From contig JAIVFU010000089.1 in NCBI GenBank assembly GCA_020829485.1, forward strand, positions 1 through 26,669: a DNA stretch of 26,669 nucleotides, written 5' to 3'. The notes beneath the pieces were generated by a model, which did not search any database, was not told where the DNA came from, and saw only the letters and a list, made by a program, of their open reading frames with translations. Shown in pieces: positions 14,979 through 23,350 of this stretch (position 1 is the first letter of the stretch; each line of letters opens with the position of its first letter). Source of the DNA: Nostoc sp. CHAB 5834. GTDB lineage: Bacteria > Cyanobacteriota > Cyanobacteriia > Cyanobacteriales > Nostocaceae. The translations under genes were made by a program, and so were the position numbers.

Positions 14979-16463
14979 TTATTTATCCTTTACTAAATCA
15001 GAAAATAACTTCTGCCAATCGATAGAGTTAACAGTATTATCTCCCTGTTTTACTTCAAAAGTGACATTAGAAGCTTTTCCTATCTTTAAAGCTTGCACAC
15101 AAAGTTCTGCTACATCCTCACGGCTGATTTTGCCCTTAATATTATCGCCTTGCTCAAATATTAATTCCTTACCTCCTGCTTCTTCAGTTAAAGCACAAGG
15201 TCTAATAATCGTATAAGGAATTCCGCTTTCTCTTAAACTATCTTCTCCCTTCAACTTCCAAGTTAAAATTCCTCCCAGTTGGTCATTTAATTTCACTGCT
15301 GGCGGTTCTTCATCTAAATTAATGCCGGGGCGACCGGGACGAGTCACGCCTGCTGAACTGACGAGGATAAATTGTGGTAAAGTTGCACCGCCGTAAGCTT
15401 TTATTGATTCCAACTGCAAAGCAAAACCACCGGGAGAAAATTTAGGATTCAAAGCACCATCATATTCAAATTTGCTCAACATCAGTTGGAATGAACAAAC
15501 TCTATTCTGGTCAATTTGCGGCGCATCTTTGACAACTTTTGCCCGAAAGACGGGAATCAAATCTGCAAAAGGAATGTGAATGTCTATCCAGGTATCAGCT
15601 ACGGTATCGAAAGAATAACTGTACCCAATACCATCCCATTTTGTATCTGTCCGCAGGAATATTTTATAACGCTGACCGTCACCTTTGACGCGCAATTTTA
15701 CACCTTCGCAATCTGATAAATTGAAGGGTGGATCAAAATTCTTGGTTCTAATAGAAGCAAATCCACCAGAGTTAGCCGTGGAAACATTACCAGCAAACAA
15801 AGCTGTATTTTCTACTAATTGGATATTACTGGCACTCACGCCACCCATAACAACATCATCCAGCGCCCCCCAGTAATCTTTTAATTCTGCTGATGGCTTG
15901 GTGAAATCAAATATTGGTTTTTCGTTTGCTTTGGGTAAATATTTAGCTGCCGCTTGGACTAAGTTTTTAACACCTTGATATTCTACATTTTCTGGGGTGT
16001 CGCCAACAATTTCTGGTTGGTAAAATTTAACACCCTGATAATATTTAGCTCTATCTGCTGTGTCTCCTTCAACTGGTTGCACGCGCACTGCTGTACAACA
16101 AATTACAGCTTTGATATCAGCCATAACTAAAGGAGTTAAAGTTTCTGGTTGAGTGATATCCGCAACTACTAAGTCTATATCATTACCAAGAATTGACCGT
16201 GCTTTGTCAATGTCTCGAACTAGGGCGCGAACTTTATAACCTTGTTGGAGCGATCGCTGCACTACTCGTTTACCTACACCGCCTGTTGCACCTGCTACTA
16301 ATATTACACCCACATTTCTTCCTCCATTGGGTCTATATTGATTATCCTTAGGACGGCCTTGGATTAACTGCTGTACCCAGTTAAGGAAAGGAATTACCTC
16401 AAAGTAAGTCAGGGTTTCAATAAACCTGCCTAAATCCCATTGAGAACGATTTTTGTCAGTCAT
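14979..16463 (-). CDS. Atypical SDR with inserted CIA30 domain (HCF173-like)
   Basis: 494 aa. A short N-terminal helix region is followed by a Rossmann fold with the dinucleotide motif GATGGVGKRV at 58-67 and a typical NmrA-like series (VRALVRDIDKARSIL, LVVADITQPETL, AVICCTAVRV). From about 183 to 355 the SDR is interrupted by a CIA30-like domain (IFDFTKPSAELKDYWGALDDVVMGGVSAS, ending near LQLESIKAYGG). The SDR then resumes (FILVSSAGVTRPG; GIPYTIIRPCALTEEAGG). The same arrangement occurs in plant HCF173, which activates psbA mRNA translation; a comparable RNA- or photosystem II-related role is an inference by homology. Catalytic Tyr/Lys of classical SDRs are not evident, so it is probably a binding protein rather than an enzyme. 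The gene is complete. Confidence 0.88.
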   Translation of the reverse strand: MTDKNRSQWDLGRFIETLTYFEVIPFLNWVQQLIQGRPKDNQYRPNGGRNVGVILVAGATGGVGKRVVQRSLQQGYKVRALVRDIDKARSILGNDIDLVVADITQPETLTPLVMADIKAVICCTAVRVQPVEGDTADRAKYYQGVKFYQPEIVGDTPENVEYQGVKNLVQAAAKYLPKANEKPIFDFTKPSAELKDYWGALDDVVMGGVSASNIQLVENTALFAGNVSTANSGGFASIRTKNFDPPFNLSDCEGVKLRVKGDGQRYKIFLRTDTKWDGIGYSYSFDTVADTWIDIHIPFADLIPVFRAKVVKDAPQIDQNRVCSFQLMLSKFEYDGALNPKFSPGGFALQLESIKAYGGATLPQFILVSSAGVTRPGRPGINLDEEPPAVKLNDQLGGILTWKLKGEDSLRESGIPYTIIRPCALTEEAGGKELIFEQGDNIKGKISREDVAELCVQALKIGKASNVTFEVKQGDNTVNSIDWQKLFSDLVKDK

Positions 16464-16685
16464 ATTTGCGTCCTCATAACTTTCTTTAGTTTAGCCCAAT
16501 GTTTGTTTCTCCAAATCCTCCGGTACTCAGAGCTTGGATAATGCTAAATTGCTTTAATAATGGACACTAGCTCAATTAAGCCAAGTCTTTGGCATTCCAT
16601 GCAACGCCAAATAGCCCGTCGTAGACATCGCTCAATCACGTTAGGATACTTAATGAGGTGTTCCTAATCAAACGGTAATTTACTT

Positions 16686-17192
16686 ATGAGCCAACTTGAA
16701 GACATTCAAGCTGAGTACGAAAAGTTTCCAGAAGAATTGGAGAGTGTAATTATTAGCACCGTGAACGCACAGGCAATACCCAATGCTAGTTATGCTCCCT
16801 TTGTAATAGATGATTCTAAAAACATCTACATTTACGTCAGTGGTCTTTCAACTCACACCAAAAATCTCTATGACAATCCTCATGTTAGTGTTTTGTTTAT
16901 CGAGGATGAAGCCAAGAGTAATCTAATTTTTGCTCGTCGTCGTTTGAGTTTTGATTGTACGGCAAATTTGATAGAGCGTGAAACTGACAAGTGGAATCAA
17001 ATTGTTGAGCAATTTCAAGGGCGGTTTGGTCAAATTATCGAGGTTCTGCGAGGCTTGTCTGACTTTCGGATTTTTCAGCTAACTCCGAATGAAGGTCGTT
17101 TTGTAGTTGGTTTTGGGGCAGCCTATCACATTAGTGGTGATAACCTAAATCAACTTGTTCAGATCACAGGAGATAGTAATCAAAAGCAATGA
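16686..17192 (+). CDS. HugZ-like split-barrel protein (PNPOx superfamily)
   Basis: 168 aa. The split-barrel pattern begins with SVIISTVNAQAIPNASYAPFVIDDSKNIYIYVSGLSTHTKNLYDNPHVSVLFIEDE. FARRRLSFDCTANLIER and the C-terminal GRFVVGFGAAYHISGDNL are the segments that tie it to the HugZ branch. HugZ of Helicobacter and related proteins bind and degrade haem; His-containing C-terminal contact residues are plausible in AYHISGD. Whether this protein binds haem or flavin is not decidable from sequence. It is distinct from the GSP26-type PNPOx protein at 6395. A 140-bp spacer separates it from the next plus-strand gene. Confidence 0.82.
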   Translation: MSQLEDIQAEYEKFPEELESVIISTVNAQAIPNASYAPFVIDDSKNIYIYVSGLSTHTKNLYDNPHVSVLFIEDEAKSNLIFARRRLSFDCTANLIERETDKWNQIVEQFQGRFGQIIEVLRGLSDFRIFQLTPNEGRFVVGFGAAYHISGDNLNQLVQITGDSNQKQ

Positions 17193-17331
17193 TGAATTGT
17201 ATGCGAATTAAATATGAAATAGCTTAGGAAACAAAAAGTTTACTTACTCCGATATTTCTCGGTAAGCTTAACTTTATACCTCGTAATTTTGCCTTCGGGT
17301 AAAGTGCCATTAAACTATACTTTTTAATTTT

Positions 17332-18243
17332 ATGCTTCAGTTTCAACCTCCTGGCTTTGGACATAAACTTATCCATACATCCTTGGGGGCAATGGTTTAC
17401 TATACCCAAACGAATGCACCTTGGGCGTTTTCTGATACTGAAGATTTACCTCCACTACTGTTTCTCCATAACTTTGGTGGTGGGGCATCTGCGTATGAAT
17501 GGTCTAAAGTTTACCCGGCTTTTGCCTCTAATTACCACATTTTAGCTCCCGATCTAATCGGCTGGGGAGAATCAGTTCATCCAGTCCGGGATTATAAAAT
17601 TAGGGATTATCTCAGCACGATCGCAGAGTTTATCATCGAAACTTGTCGTCAGCCAGTGACAGTGGTAGCCTCGTCTCTAACAGCCGCTTTTGCTGTTCGT
17701 TTAGCTATTGTTCAGCCCAATTTATTCAAAGCGCTGTTTTTGGTGTCCCCCTCTGGATTTGATGATTTTGGGCAGGGTGCTGGACGCAGACTTCCGCTTT
17801 CGGTGATCAATGCGCCTCTGTTGGACAATTTTATTTATATGCTTGGTGCTGAAAATGAAATTGCAGTCCGAAATTTTTTACAAAGTTTTCTGTTTGCCAA
17901 GTCACAACGAGTTTCTCAAGAAATGGTGGAAGCTTATTTAACCTCTGCACAACAGCCTAATGCCAAGTTTGCCGCTTTGTCGTTTTTGCGGGGCGATCTT
18001 TACTTTGATCTGAGTTTATATATTAAACAACTGACAATTACCACTGTCATCTTTTGGGGAGAAAAGGCACAATTTACCAGCATCAAATTAGGACGACGCT
18101 TGGCAAATTTAAATCCAAGTACAATTCAAGATTTTTGTGCGATCGCAGATGCAGGAGTATTACCTCATTTGGAAATGCCAGAAGTTTTTATTGGGCTATT
18201 GCAAAAGTATCTTGGGGGAGTGGGGAGTGGGGAGTGGGGATGA
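17332..18243 (+). CDS. Alpha/beta hydrolase with non-canonical active site
   Basis: 303 aa from the ATG at 17332. The fold is clear: LLFLHNFGGGASAYEWSKVYPAFASNYHILAPDLIGWGESVHP, a nucleophile elbow at 111-120 (VVASSLTAAF, likely S115) and a C-terminal His in AGVLPHLEMPE (H279). The elbow reads A-S-S-L-T instead of G-x-S-x-G. The strand that normally ends in the acid residue (WGEKDxx) reads WGEKAQF at 242-248, with no Asp. So the triad is incomplete or uses another acid, and the activity is uncertain. The last eight residues (GVGSGEWG) are encoded by the GGGAGTG heptamer array at 18216-18240, so the native C-terminus has been replaced or extended by repeat DNA. Confidence 0.82.
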   Translation: MLQFQPPGFGHKLIHTSLGAMVYYTQTNAPWAFSDTEDLPPLLFLHNFGGGASAYEWSKVYPAFASNYHILAPDLIGWGESVHPVRDYKIRDYLSTIAEFIIETCRQPVTVVASSLTAAFAVRLAIVQPNLFKALFLVSPSGFDDFGQGAGRRLPLSVINAPLLDNFIYMLGAENEIAVRNFLQSFLFAKSQRVSQEMVEAYLTSAQQPNAKFAALSFLRGDLYFDLSLYIKQLTITTVIFWGEKAQFTSIKLGRRLANLNPSTIQDFCAIADAGVLPHLEMPEVFIGLLQKYLGGVGSGEWG

Positions 18244-18332
18244 GGGAGCAGGGGGAGCAAGGGAGGCAGGGGGAGAATAACTAATGCCCCTATTCCCTAT
18301 TCCCTACTCCCTATTCCCCACTCCCCACTCCC
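18216..18332. repeat. Heptamer GGGAGTG array with inverted CCCCACT array
   Basis: Three GGGAGTG units (18216-18240) overlap the hydrolase stop codon and are followed by purine-rich sequence, then by TCCCTATTCCCTACTCCC and TCCCCACTCCCCACTCCC (ending 18332). The last part is the exact inverse of the first array (18 bases), so an RNA hairpin with roughly 70-80 bases between arms is possible. Confidence 0.8.
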
Positions 18333-18629
18333 TATTTAGAAATTAACTGTGCATTTAATGCTTTAGCGAGATTATTAATTTTGACTTCCCCCAAGGCGAA
18401 TTTATGTTGAGCGGAGTCGAAACACAGAGTCTCCAAAAGTTGGGGCTGGCTTCACTATTTCATAATTTGCCATGCTTGGTAATATAACCTATACCAAAAT
18501 GCTTATTTACTCGATCACTAATGCACCTTTAAGCGGATTTATATTTGCAGCTAAAGATTGATGCCAAGGGTGTTAGAACTTAATATGCTTTAACTATTAC
18601 TTGCAGCAATTCAATTGAGGAATGTGATC
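18333..18629. other. Intergenic, no gene seen
   Basis: Contains TGTTGAGCGGAGTCGAAACA, a dispersed cyanobacterial intergenic motif, and otherwise AT-rich spacer leading to the WGxxGxxG gene. No reading frame of note. Confidence 0.45.
18617..18620 (+). promoter_or_regulatory. Ribosome-binding site deciding the GTG start at 18630
   Basis: GAGG lies nine bases before GTG 18630. The alternative GTG at 18624 would be three bases away and a TTG at 18615 would lie upstream of the motif, so 18630 is preferred. Confidence 0.6.
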
Positions 18630-18929
18630 GTGAAACGCTTTAATGTCTCCAAAATTCTAGGAAGTACTGTTCTAGCTCTAAGTTTGGCTACCTTGCCTAC
18701 AGTTCTCCCTGCTTCTGCTCAGACAACAAGCACTCCTGATGCGACTGTTACAGATACTACTACAGACAGTGCTGCTACCGATAGAAATTATCGGGATGGC
18801 GATTGGGGTTTATTGGGCTTGCTCGGTTTATTTGGTTTATTTGGTCGCAAGAGCCGCAAAGCCGATGATAATGTAGCTTATCGTGACCCTAATGCGGTAG
18901 GCTCCTCTGGCTCCCGTTCTAACTATTAA
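18630..18929 (+). CDS. Exported WGxxGxxG-motif protein
   Basis: 99 aa from GTG 18630. The N-terminus MKRFNVSKILGSTVLALSLATLPTVLPASAQ is a clear Sec signal peptide with an ASA-Q cleavage site. A low-complexity Thr/Asp/Ala segment (TTSTPDATVTDTTTDSAATD) leads to DWGLLGLLGLFGLFGRKSRK, the WGxxGxxG motif, a short hydrophobic Gly-rich helix followed by basic residues. This resembles sorting tails (PEP-CTERM-like topology), although here a further 24 polar residues follow (ADDNVAYRDPNAVG...). The family is common and multiplied in cyanobacteria; the function is unknown. A strong hairpin follows 44 bp after the stop. Confidence 0.85.
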   Translation: MKRFNVSKILGSTVLALSLATLPTVLPASAQTTSTPDATVTDTTTDSAATDRNYRDGDWGLLGLLGLFGLFGRKSRKADDNVAYRDPNAVGSSGSRSNY

Positions 18930-18972
18930 TAATAAGTTGCGTTCTAATTTCGCGTAAGTCCTAAAGATAATT

Positions 18973-19006
18973 ACGGTTAAAGCCTGCATCGGCAGGCTTT
19001 AACCGT
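18973..19006 (+). terminator. Strong intrinsic-type hairpin after the WGxxGxxG gene
   Basis: ACGGTTAAAGCCTGC and GCAGGCTTTAACCGT form perfect 15-bp arms around ATCG. The stem ends with GTGTATAAAT rather than a T-run, so it may act as a weak or factor-assisted terminator or as an mRNA 3'-end stabiliser. Confidence 0.65.
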
Positions 19007-19338
19007 GTGTATAAATGACTACAAGCCTTGGAGAGTGAGGGCGTGCCAAGTTTGCCCGGTTTAATTGTTAATTGGGATTTCTCAAAAATAAAATTGGCGA
19101 ACAAAAATGCGCTCCTAGTTTGGCTTTTAGAGGTTCATGGGTGGTTATTTTTGGTAAATCTAGGGGCTGGCGATCGCTCTTAATAACTTTACATGCATTG
19201 GCGATGACTGTAATATGATAAGATACTTTACGTACTCAGTATTTTAGCTGAAAGAAAATATCATAATCTCTGCTTAAATCTGCAAATGTGGGTTTAATTG
19301 AGCGTTTTTGTTGTCAAAGTATCCACAACGACAAGGTT
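19007..19338. other. Intergenic, no gene supported
   Basis: 332 bases with one HIP1 octamer (near 19171) and no clear reading frame, STRR or palindrome. The segment 19100-19190 (AAATGCGCTCCTAGTTTGGC...) has short open stretches in shifting frames that could be decayed coding sequence, but I cannot name it. Confidence 0.35.
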
Positions 19339-19428
19339 ATGATTAATATATTTTTCCTGCTCATCCTATTTTCTTCGGTTTTAGGGCGGATTAAATTTCC
19401 TGGAATAAATATTGGTATTCATTATTTA

Positions 19429-19568
19429 TGAAGAAGGGGAAGGGGGAAAGGTAAAAACCTCGCCCCTTGTGGGCGAAATAATCCAAATTTTATGGGGAAG
19501 GTAAAAACCTCGCCCCTTGTGGGCGACCTGTTCATCCCTTTTCCCTTTGCCCTTTAACCTTTTCCCTT
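19429..19568. mobile_element. Repeat insertion splitting the ligase-like gene
   Basis: About 140 bases with purine-rich left end (GAAGAAGGGGAAGGGGGAAA) and pyrimidine-rich right end (CCCTTTAACCTTTTCCCTTTT), imperfectly inverted relative to each other. The sequence AAGGTAAAAACCTCGCCCCT continuing TGTGGGCGA occurs twice, at 19448-19476 and 19498-19526. A possible TTTA duplication borders the insertion. The length (140, or 143 including three duplicated bases) also shifts the frame. Confidence 0.65.
19448..19526. repeat. 50-bp-period direct repeat within the insertion
   Basis: The 29-base segment AAGGTAAAAACCTCGCCCCT plus TGTGGGCGA is present twice, starting at 19448 and 19498, separated by AATAATCCAAATTTTATGGGG. 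The core GGTAAAAACC and CGCCC...GGGCG are themselves short palindromes. Confidence 0.9.
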
Positions 19569-19703
19569 TTATTAATTCCTGCATTTAGCTTTGGTATAAT
19601 TATTTTGTCTTTAAAATCTATACCAGAAGTTGTTAAAAAGCATAAAATCATTTTGATATCTATAAGTTTAATGTATATGTGGATGTGGCTTTCCTCATTA
19701 ATG

Positions 19704-19913
19704 AGCCAATTTCCAACTATTGCTATTACTTATAGTATAAAATACTCAACCTACTTTATATTATTTCTCGCTTTTTTATTGTTAACTTTTCAGACTACAA
19801 AAACACCCAGCCAATTTCCAACTATTGCTATTACTTATAGTATAAAATACTCAACCTACTTTATATTATTTCTCGCTTTTTTATTGTTAACTTTTCAGAC
19901 TACAAAAACACCC
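19704..19913. repeat. Exact 105-bp tandem duplication, in frame
   Basis: AGCCAATTTCCAACTATTGC... through ...TACAAAAACACCC is repeated exactly at 19704-19808 and 19809-19913. The unit equals 35 codons and would double one membrane helix (SIKYSTYFILFLAFLLLTFQ). Identity without substitutions implies a recent event or an assembly error. Confidence 0.95.
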
Positions 19914-20482
19914 ACTTTAACATTTTACTATCGTTGCATATTGTATTTACTACAGATAATTTCAGTTTTAGGCTTTTTAGAAGTTTTGCTTCCCAACTAC
20001 TGGATTTTCAAATTATTAAAATTCCCCAGCTTTTATCCCGAAATTGGTTCAATTATGCAAAACCCTAATCAGTTTGGGGTAATAATAGCCATTGGATTAT
20101 GTTTAAGCCTAATTTTAGAAAAGCAGAATAAAATTTCTAAAATTGAATTATATGTAAGCGAATTAATTTTTATAATTTCCTTAGCTTTTTCTGCTAGCGG
20201 AAATGGTTGGTTAATTTTCATAATTGGCATGTTTCTTTTATTAATATATAAAATTATTAGTTTTAGGAAAATCATTTATCTAACTAGCTTTTTATTGTTA
20301 TGCATTGTAACCGTACCAGTTTCTACACAGAGAATCGGTTTGGCAAATAGTAAAATATTTCCATTAATTAATGTATTTTCAGAAAATCATAAATAAGTTT
20401 ACTTGCTCTGTATACTTTTCTATTCCGGTCATTTAGTTATAATTTAAGAAAATGTTTTTTGTATACATTTAATTGGTAAAAA

Positions 20483-20674
20483 ATGGAAGATTCAGTGTTT
20501 GTTATATTTCTTGGCTTTGGGTGTATTTGGATTTTGATGGGAGTTGTAGGTTGGATTGCCTTTTTAAAATCTGAGGGTGAGGAAATTAAGTTTGGGAAGT
20601 GGGGGCTTATAGTTGCTATTCCAATTCTAATACCAATAATTGTTGCTCTGATTATTGGTGTACTTTATCATTAG
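20483..20674 (+). CDS. Small two-helix membrane protein, unknown
   Basis: 63 aa. Two hydrophobic helices (about 5-28 FVIFLGFGCIWILMGVVGWIAFL and 41-61 LIVAIPILIPIIVALIIGVLY) are joined by a charged loop KSEGEEIKFGKWG. Topology suggests a hairpin in the membrane with an exposed loop. There is no homologue I can name. Start ATG 20483. It is convergent with the CLC gene, 32 bp apart. It could be a genuine small membrane protein or a chance frame; the balanced helix-loop-helix layout favours a real gene. Confidence 0.5.
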   Translation: MEDSVFVIFLGFGCIWILMGVVGWIAFLKSEGEEIKFGKWGLIVAIPILIPIIVALIIGVLYH

Positions 20675-20706
20675 TAACATGCATGATTATTTGTAATCCC
20701 TCAATA

Positions 20707-23307
20707 TTACTTATTAATTGCACCCCTAACCAAAATCACTGTACTTTCTACACCAGAGGCGATCGCTTCTGGAATATTACCTTGAATCGCCTGCTGTAAC
20801 AATCCCTCTTGCGATGCTCCCAAAACGACAACATCGTAACCTTCGGTTTGCACTAGGTTAATCACACCTTCCGCGACTGAATTAGCTTGTACTGGGAGAG
20901 CAACAACACTACTAGACAATTTTCGCCGCCGCATCAAATGACGGATGGCTTGTTCTGAAACTGACATATCTGGCTTGAGTTCAGATGGCTTAAACACCTG
21001 TGTCAGATGAATTTGCGGATCATTTCCCAATGTAATTAAAGCCGGTAGTAATTTAATTGCCAGTGGGGAATTGGGGCCACCAGCCATTGGGACTAGCCAA
21101 CGGTTGAAGGAGTTCTGAGTAGTGCCTAATTTTACTAACACTACTTCGCAGGTGGCTTGGCGAATGACGGTATCTACAACGTTGCCAAAAATCCGACCAG
21201 GGGTAGATGTGGTACCTTTCCATCCCATTAAAATTAGGTCGATATGTTGTTCGTTGATTGTTTCCAAAATTGCCTGCGCTACATCGTGGGTAACTCGTAT
21301 CTGCGTGTGCAAGGGAATTTTCCACTTTTTAGCTAAGACTTCCGCCTGTCGTAGCAAGCGGCGACTTTTTGCCGTCCTTACCTGTGTTTCTGATGGGGAA
21401 CTGTGGCGGGGTATCAGCATTATTTGCACGCAATCTATCTCATAATGGCGATCGCGGGCAATAGCTGCTGCCATTTTTAATAAAATACCTGCTGTTTCGG
21501 GATTCGCTACTGGCACTAATAATCTACCATTGCCGGTGCTGGGCGATCGCGTTTGGTAAACTATGTATGAAGGTTCTGGTCGCAGTTTAAGAGTCCGATT
21601 ATCACAATTGAGATGATCTGCTTCCGCCCGAATAATATCTGCACGAGTAATAATTCCGATCAGTTTTCGTCCATCCACCACAGGTAAGCGACTGATTTGA
21701 TAGCGATCGAGTAAATACAGCACATTACTCAGGGTGTGGATTGGTGTTACTGTCATCGGGACAGGGGTCATTATTTCTTTTAAGAAAATATCATTGGCTA
21801 GGTTGCGATCGCGTATTTTTAGTAAATCTGATTGCGTCACAATTCCTACTAACTTGTTATCTTCTACCACAGGGAAACCGCGATGATGAGAACGAGCAAA
21901 GGACTGCATTGCTTCTTCCAAGCTCATCTGTGCATCTAGAGTTTCTACCCGTTCTTGCATCACATCTTTTGCAGTTAACTTAGTTAATGCTCCTTCCATA
22001 GGAGCTTCTTTGGTGAGAGTGATGCCTTTTAATTCCAAAAGTTTCTCATAAAGCGAACCAGGCACTACCTTATCCGCAACTAAATAAGCTGCTACAGAAA
22101 CAATCATCAAAGGTAGCACCAGATTAAAATCTGTAGTCATCTCAAACACAATCACAATTGCTGTGATTGGTACTTTAGAAACGGCGCTAAAAAATCCCCC
22201 CATACCCGCTAGCGCGTAAGTAGCAGGAGAACCAGATCCTGTGATGGATAACTCAGATACACCAATAATGTGTCCTAAACAAGAACCCAAAATCAGACTG
22301 GGAGCGAATAATCCCCCCGGCGCTCCTGAACCGAATGCTATGAGTGTGAGGATAAACTGGGCTACAAAGGCGATCGCTGCTACAGTAGGTTGGGAACCTC
22401 CAGTAATTAAGGACTCTCGTAATCCCGTATTATCACGAAAGGATGCCGGGAGCATGGACACGACAACACCAGAGAGAAATCCAGCCAAAGCTACCCGCAA
22501 CGGTAAGCTGATATGTAATTTTCTATAGAATTTTATACTAAATATTAAGCCGCTATTAAACAATGCACCTAACAACCCTGCCAAAATACCCAAAAGCACG
22601 AAAAAGGGAATTTCTGGGATAGAGAATTGGCTGGAAGATTGTACCAATTGCAGGTTAAGGTCAAGAGAACCACCACCTAAAAGTCGGGATATCACCCCAC
22701 CAATAAAGGAGGCGATAATTGCAGTTCCCAAAGTCAGCCCTGATAAATCCTGAAGTAACTCTTCAACGATAAATAATACACCTGCGATCGGGGCATTAAA
22801 AGCAGCTGCCAAACCTGCACCCGCACCTGCTGCAATCATTTGCCGCCGATGATCTGGCGAAGTAGGAAACCAACGACTCATCCCTGCTGCCAAACCTGCC
22901 CCTACATGAACGGTGGGGCCTTGTCGTCCCAGAGTCATGCCCGAACCGATGGCGATGATGGCACTGAGTAACTTCACACCTGCCACGCGCCAGGATAATT
23001 TCATCGGCACATTGGCTAGAGTTGCTTTTACTTGCGGAATACCGCTACCAGAAGCCTCTGGTGCTAACCTTTCCACTAACCATCCAGCCAAAAATCCCAG
23101 GAAAAGACCAATTATCGGTAGTGCTAGCCATACCGGGAAAATGTGGGTACTATGGACTCGCCATGTTCCCAGCCATCCCGATCCTACTTTCAAAAATACC
23201 GCAGATAGGGCAGCAACCAGACCGATAACACAAGCTTCGGCGATCGCTAAACCTCTTCTAGGCTGCCACCAGGTGCGAAAGCGCTGATTCAGAACAGGAA
23301 GAGACAT
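20707..23307 (-). CDS. CLC chloride channel/transporter with CBS pair and two USP domains
   Basis: 866 aa. The CLC membrane domain (about 20-420) has the selectivity motifs GSGIP (87-91), GRQGPTVHVGAG (127-138), FNAPIAGVLFIVEE (170-183) and GSGAPGGLFAP (326-336). The external gating glutamate of GREGP is Gln here (Q129, codon CAA at 22923-22921), while the EE pair near the internal proton glutamate is kept (E182/E183). CBS domains cover about 443-500 and 507-562. Two USP-like (UspA) domains follow (about 594-728 and 735-862), with ATP-site-like loops LMGWKGTTSTPGRIFGNVVDTV and VVLGASQEGLLQQAIQGNIPEAI. In E. coli ClcA, replacing this Glu removes proton coupling, so channel-like or uncoupled anion transport is inferred; cytoplasmic domains suggest nucleotide regulation. 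Confidence 0.92.
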   Translation of the reverse strand: MSLPVLNQRFRTWWQPRRGLAIAEACVIGLVAALSAVFLKVGSGWLGTWRVHSTHIFPVWLALPIIGLFLGFLAGWLVERLAPEASGSGIPQVKATLANVPMKLSWRVAGVKLLSAIIAIGSGMTLGRQGPTVHVGAGLAAGMSRWFPTSPDHRRQMIAAGAGAGLAAAFNAPIAGVLFIVEELLQDLSGLTLGTAIIASFIGGVISRLLGGGSLDLNLQLVQSSSQFSIPEIPFFVLLGILAGLLGALFNSGLIFSIKFYRKLHISLPLRVALAGFLSGVVVSMLPASFRDNTGLRESLITGGSQPTVAAIAFVAQFILTLIAFGSGAPGGLFAPSLILGSCLGHIIGVSELSITGSGSPATYALAGMGGFFSAVSKVPITAIVIVFEMTTDFNLVLPLMIVSVAAYLVADKVVPGSLYEKLLELKGITLTKEAPMEGALTKLTAKDVMQERVETLDAQMSLEEAMQSFARSHHRGFPVVEDNKLVGIVTQSDLLKIRDRNLANDIFLKEIMTPVPMTVTPIHTLSNVLYLLDRYQISRLPVVDGRKLIGIITRADIIRAEADHLNCDNRTLKLRPEPSYIVYQTRSPSTGNGRLLVPVANPETAGILLKMAAAIARDRHYEIDCVQIMLIPRHSSPSETQVRTAKSRRLLRQAEVLAKKWKIPLHTQIRVTHDVAQAILETINEQHIDLILMGWKGTTSTPGRIFGNVVDTVIRQATCEVVLVKLGTTQNSFNRWLVPMAGGPNSPLAIKLLPALITLGNDPQIHLTQVFKPSELKPDMSVSEQAIRHLMRRRKLSSSVVALPVQANSVAEGVINLVQTEGYDVVVLGASQEGLLQQAIQGNIPEAIASGVESTVILVRGAINK

Positions 23308-23350
23308 AATTTTTAGGGATTAGGGGATTGGGCAGGGGCACACTTCGGCT

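Larger units (their letters stand above)
19339..20396 (+). pseudogene. Disrupted O-antigen-ligase-like membrane protein gene
   Basis: ATG 19339 opens MINIFFLLILFSSVLGRIKFPGINIGIHYL and stops at TGA 19429-19431. Coding resumes at 19569 in another frame as LLIPAFSFGIIILSLKSIPEVVKKHK and runs to 20396. Removing the ~140 intervening bases restores GIHYL-LIPAF, so one gene was split. Several hydrophobic helices and PEIGSIMQNPNQFGVIIAIG (compare the nPN motif of Wzy/WaaL-type ligases) suggest the O-antigen ligase/polymerase superfamily. A 105-bp in-frame duplication (19704-19913) repeats 35 residues exactly. The C-terminus stops soon after VSTQRIGLANSK, without the later periplasmic loop of the family, so the 3' end is probably lost too. 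A TTG at 19605 could start a shorter product, but this is unlikely to be functional. Confidence 0.72.

Noticed and set aside
19605..20396. Intact gene starting at TTG 19605
   Set aside because: The frame is open upstream to 19569 with matching protein sequence and the natural start is at 19339; the gene is split by an insertion.
22241..23287. Plus-strand frames opposite the CLC gene
   Set aside because: Antisense shadows; no domains.
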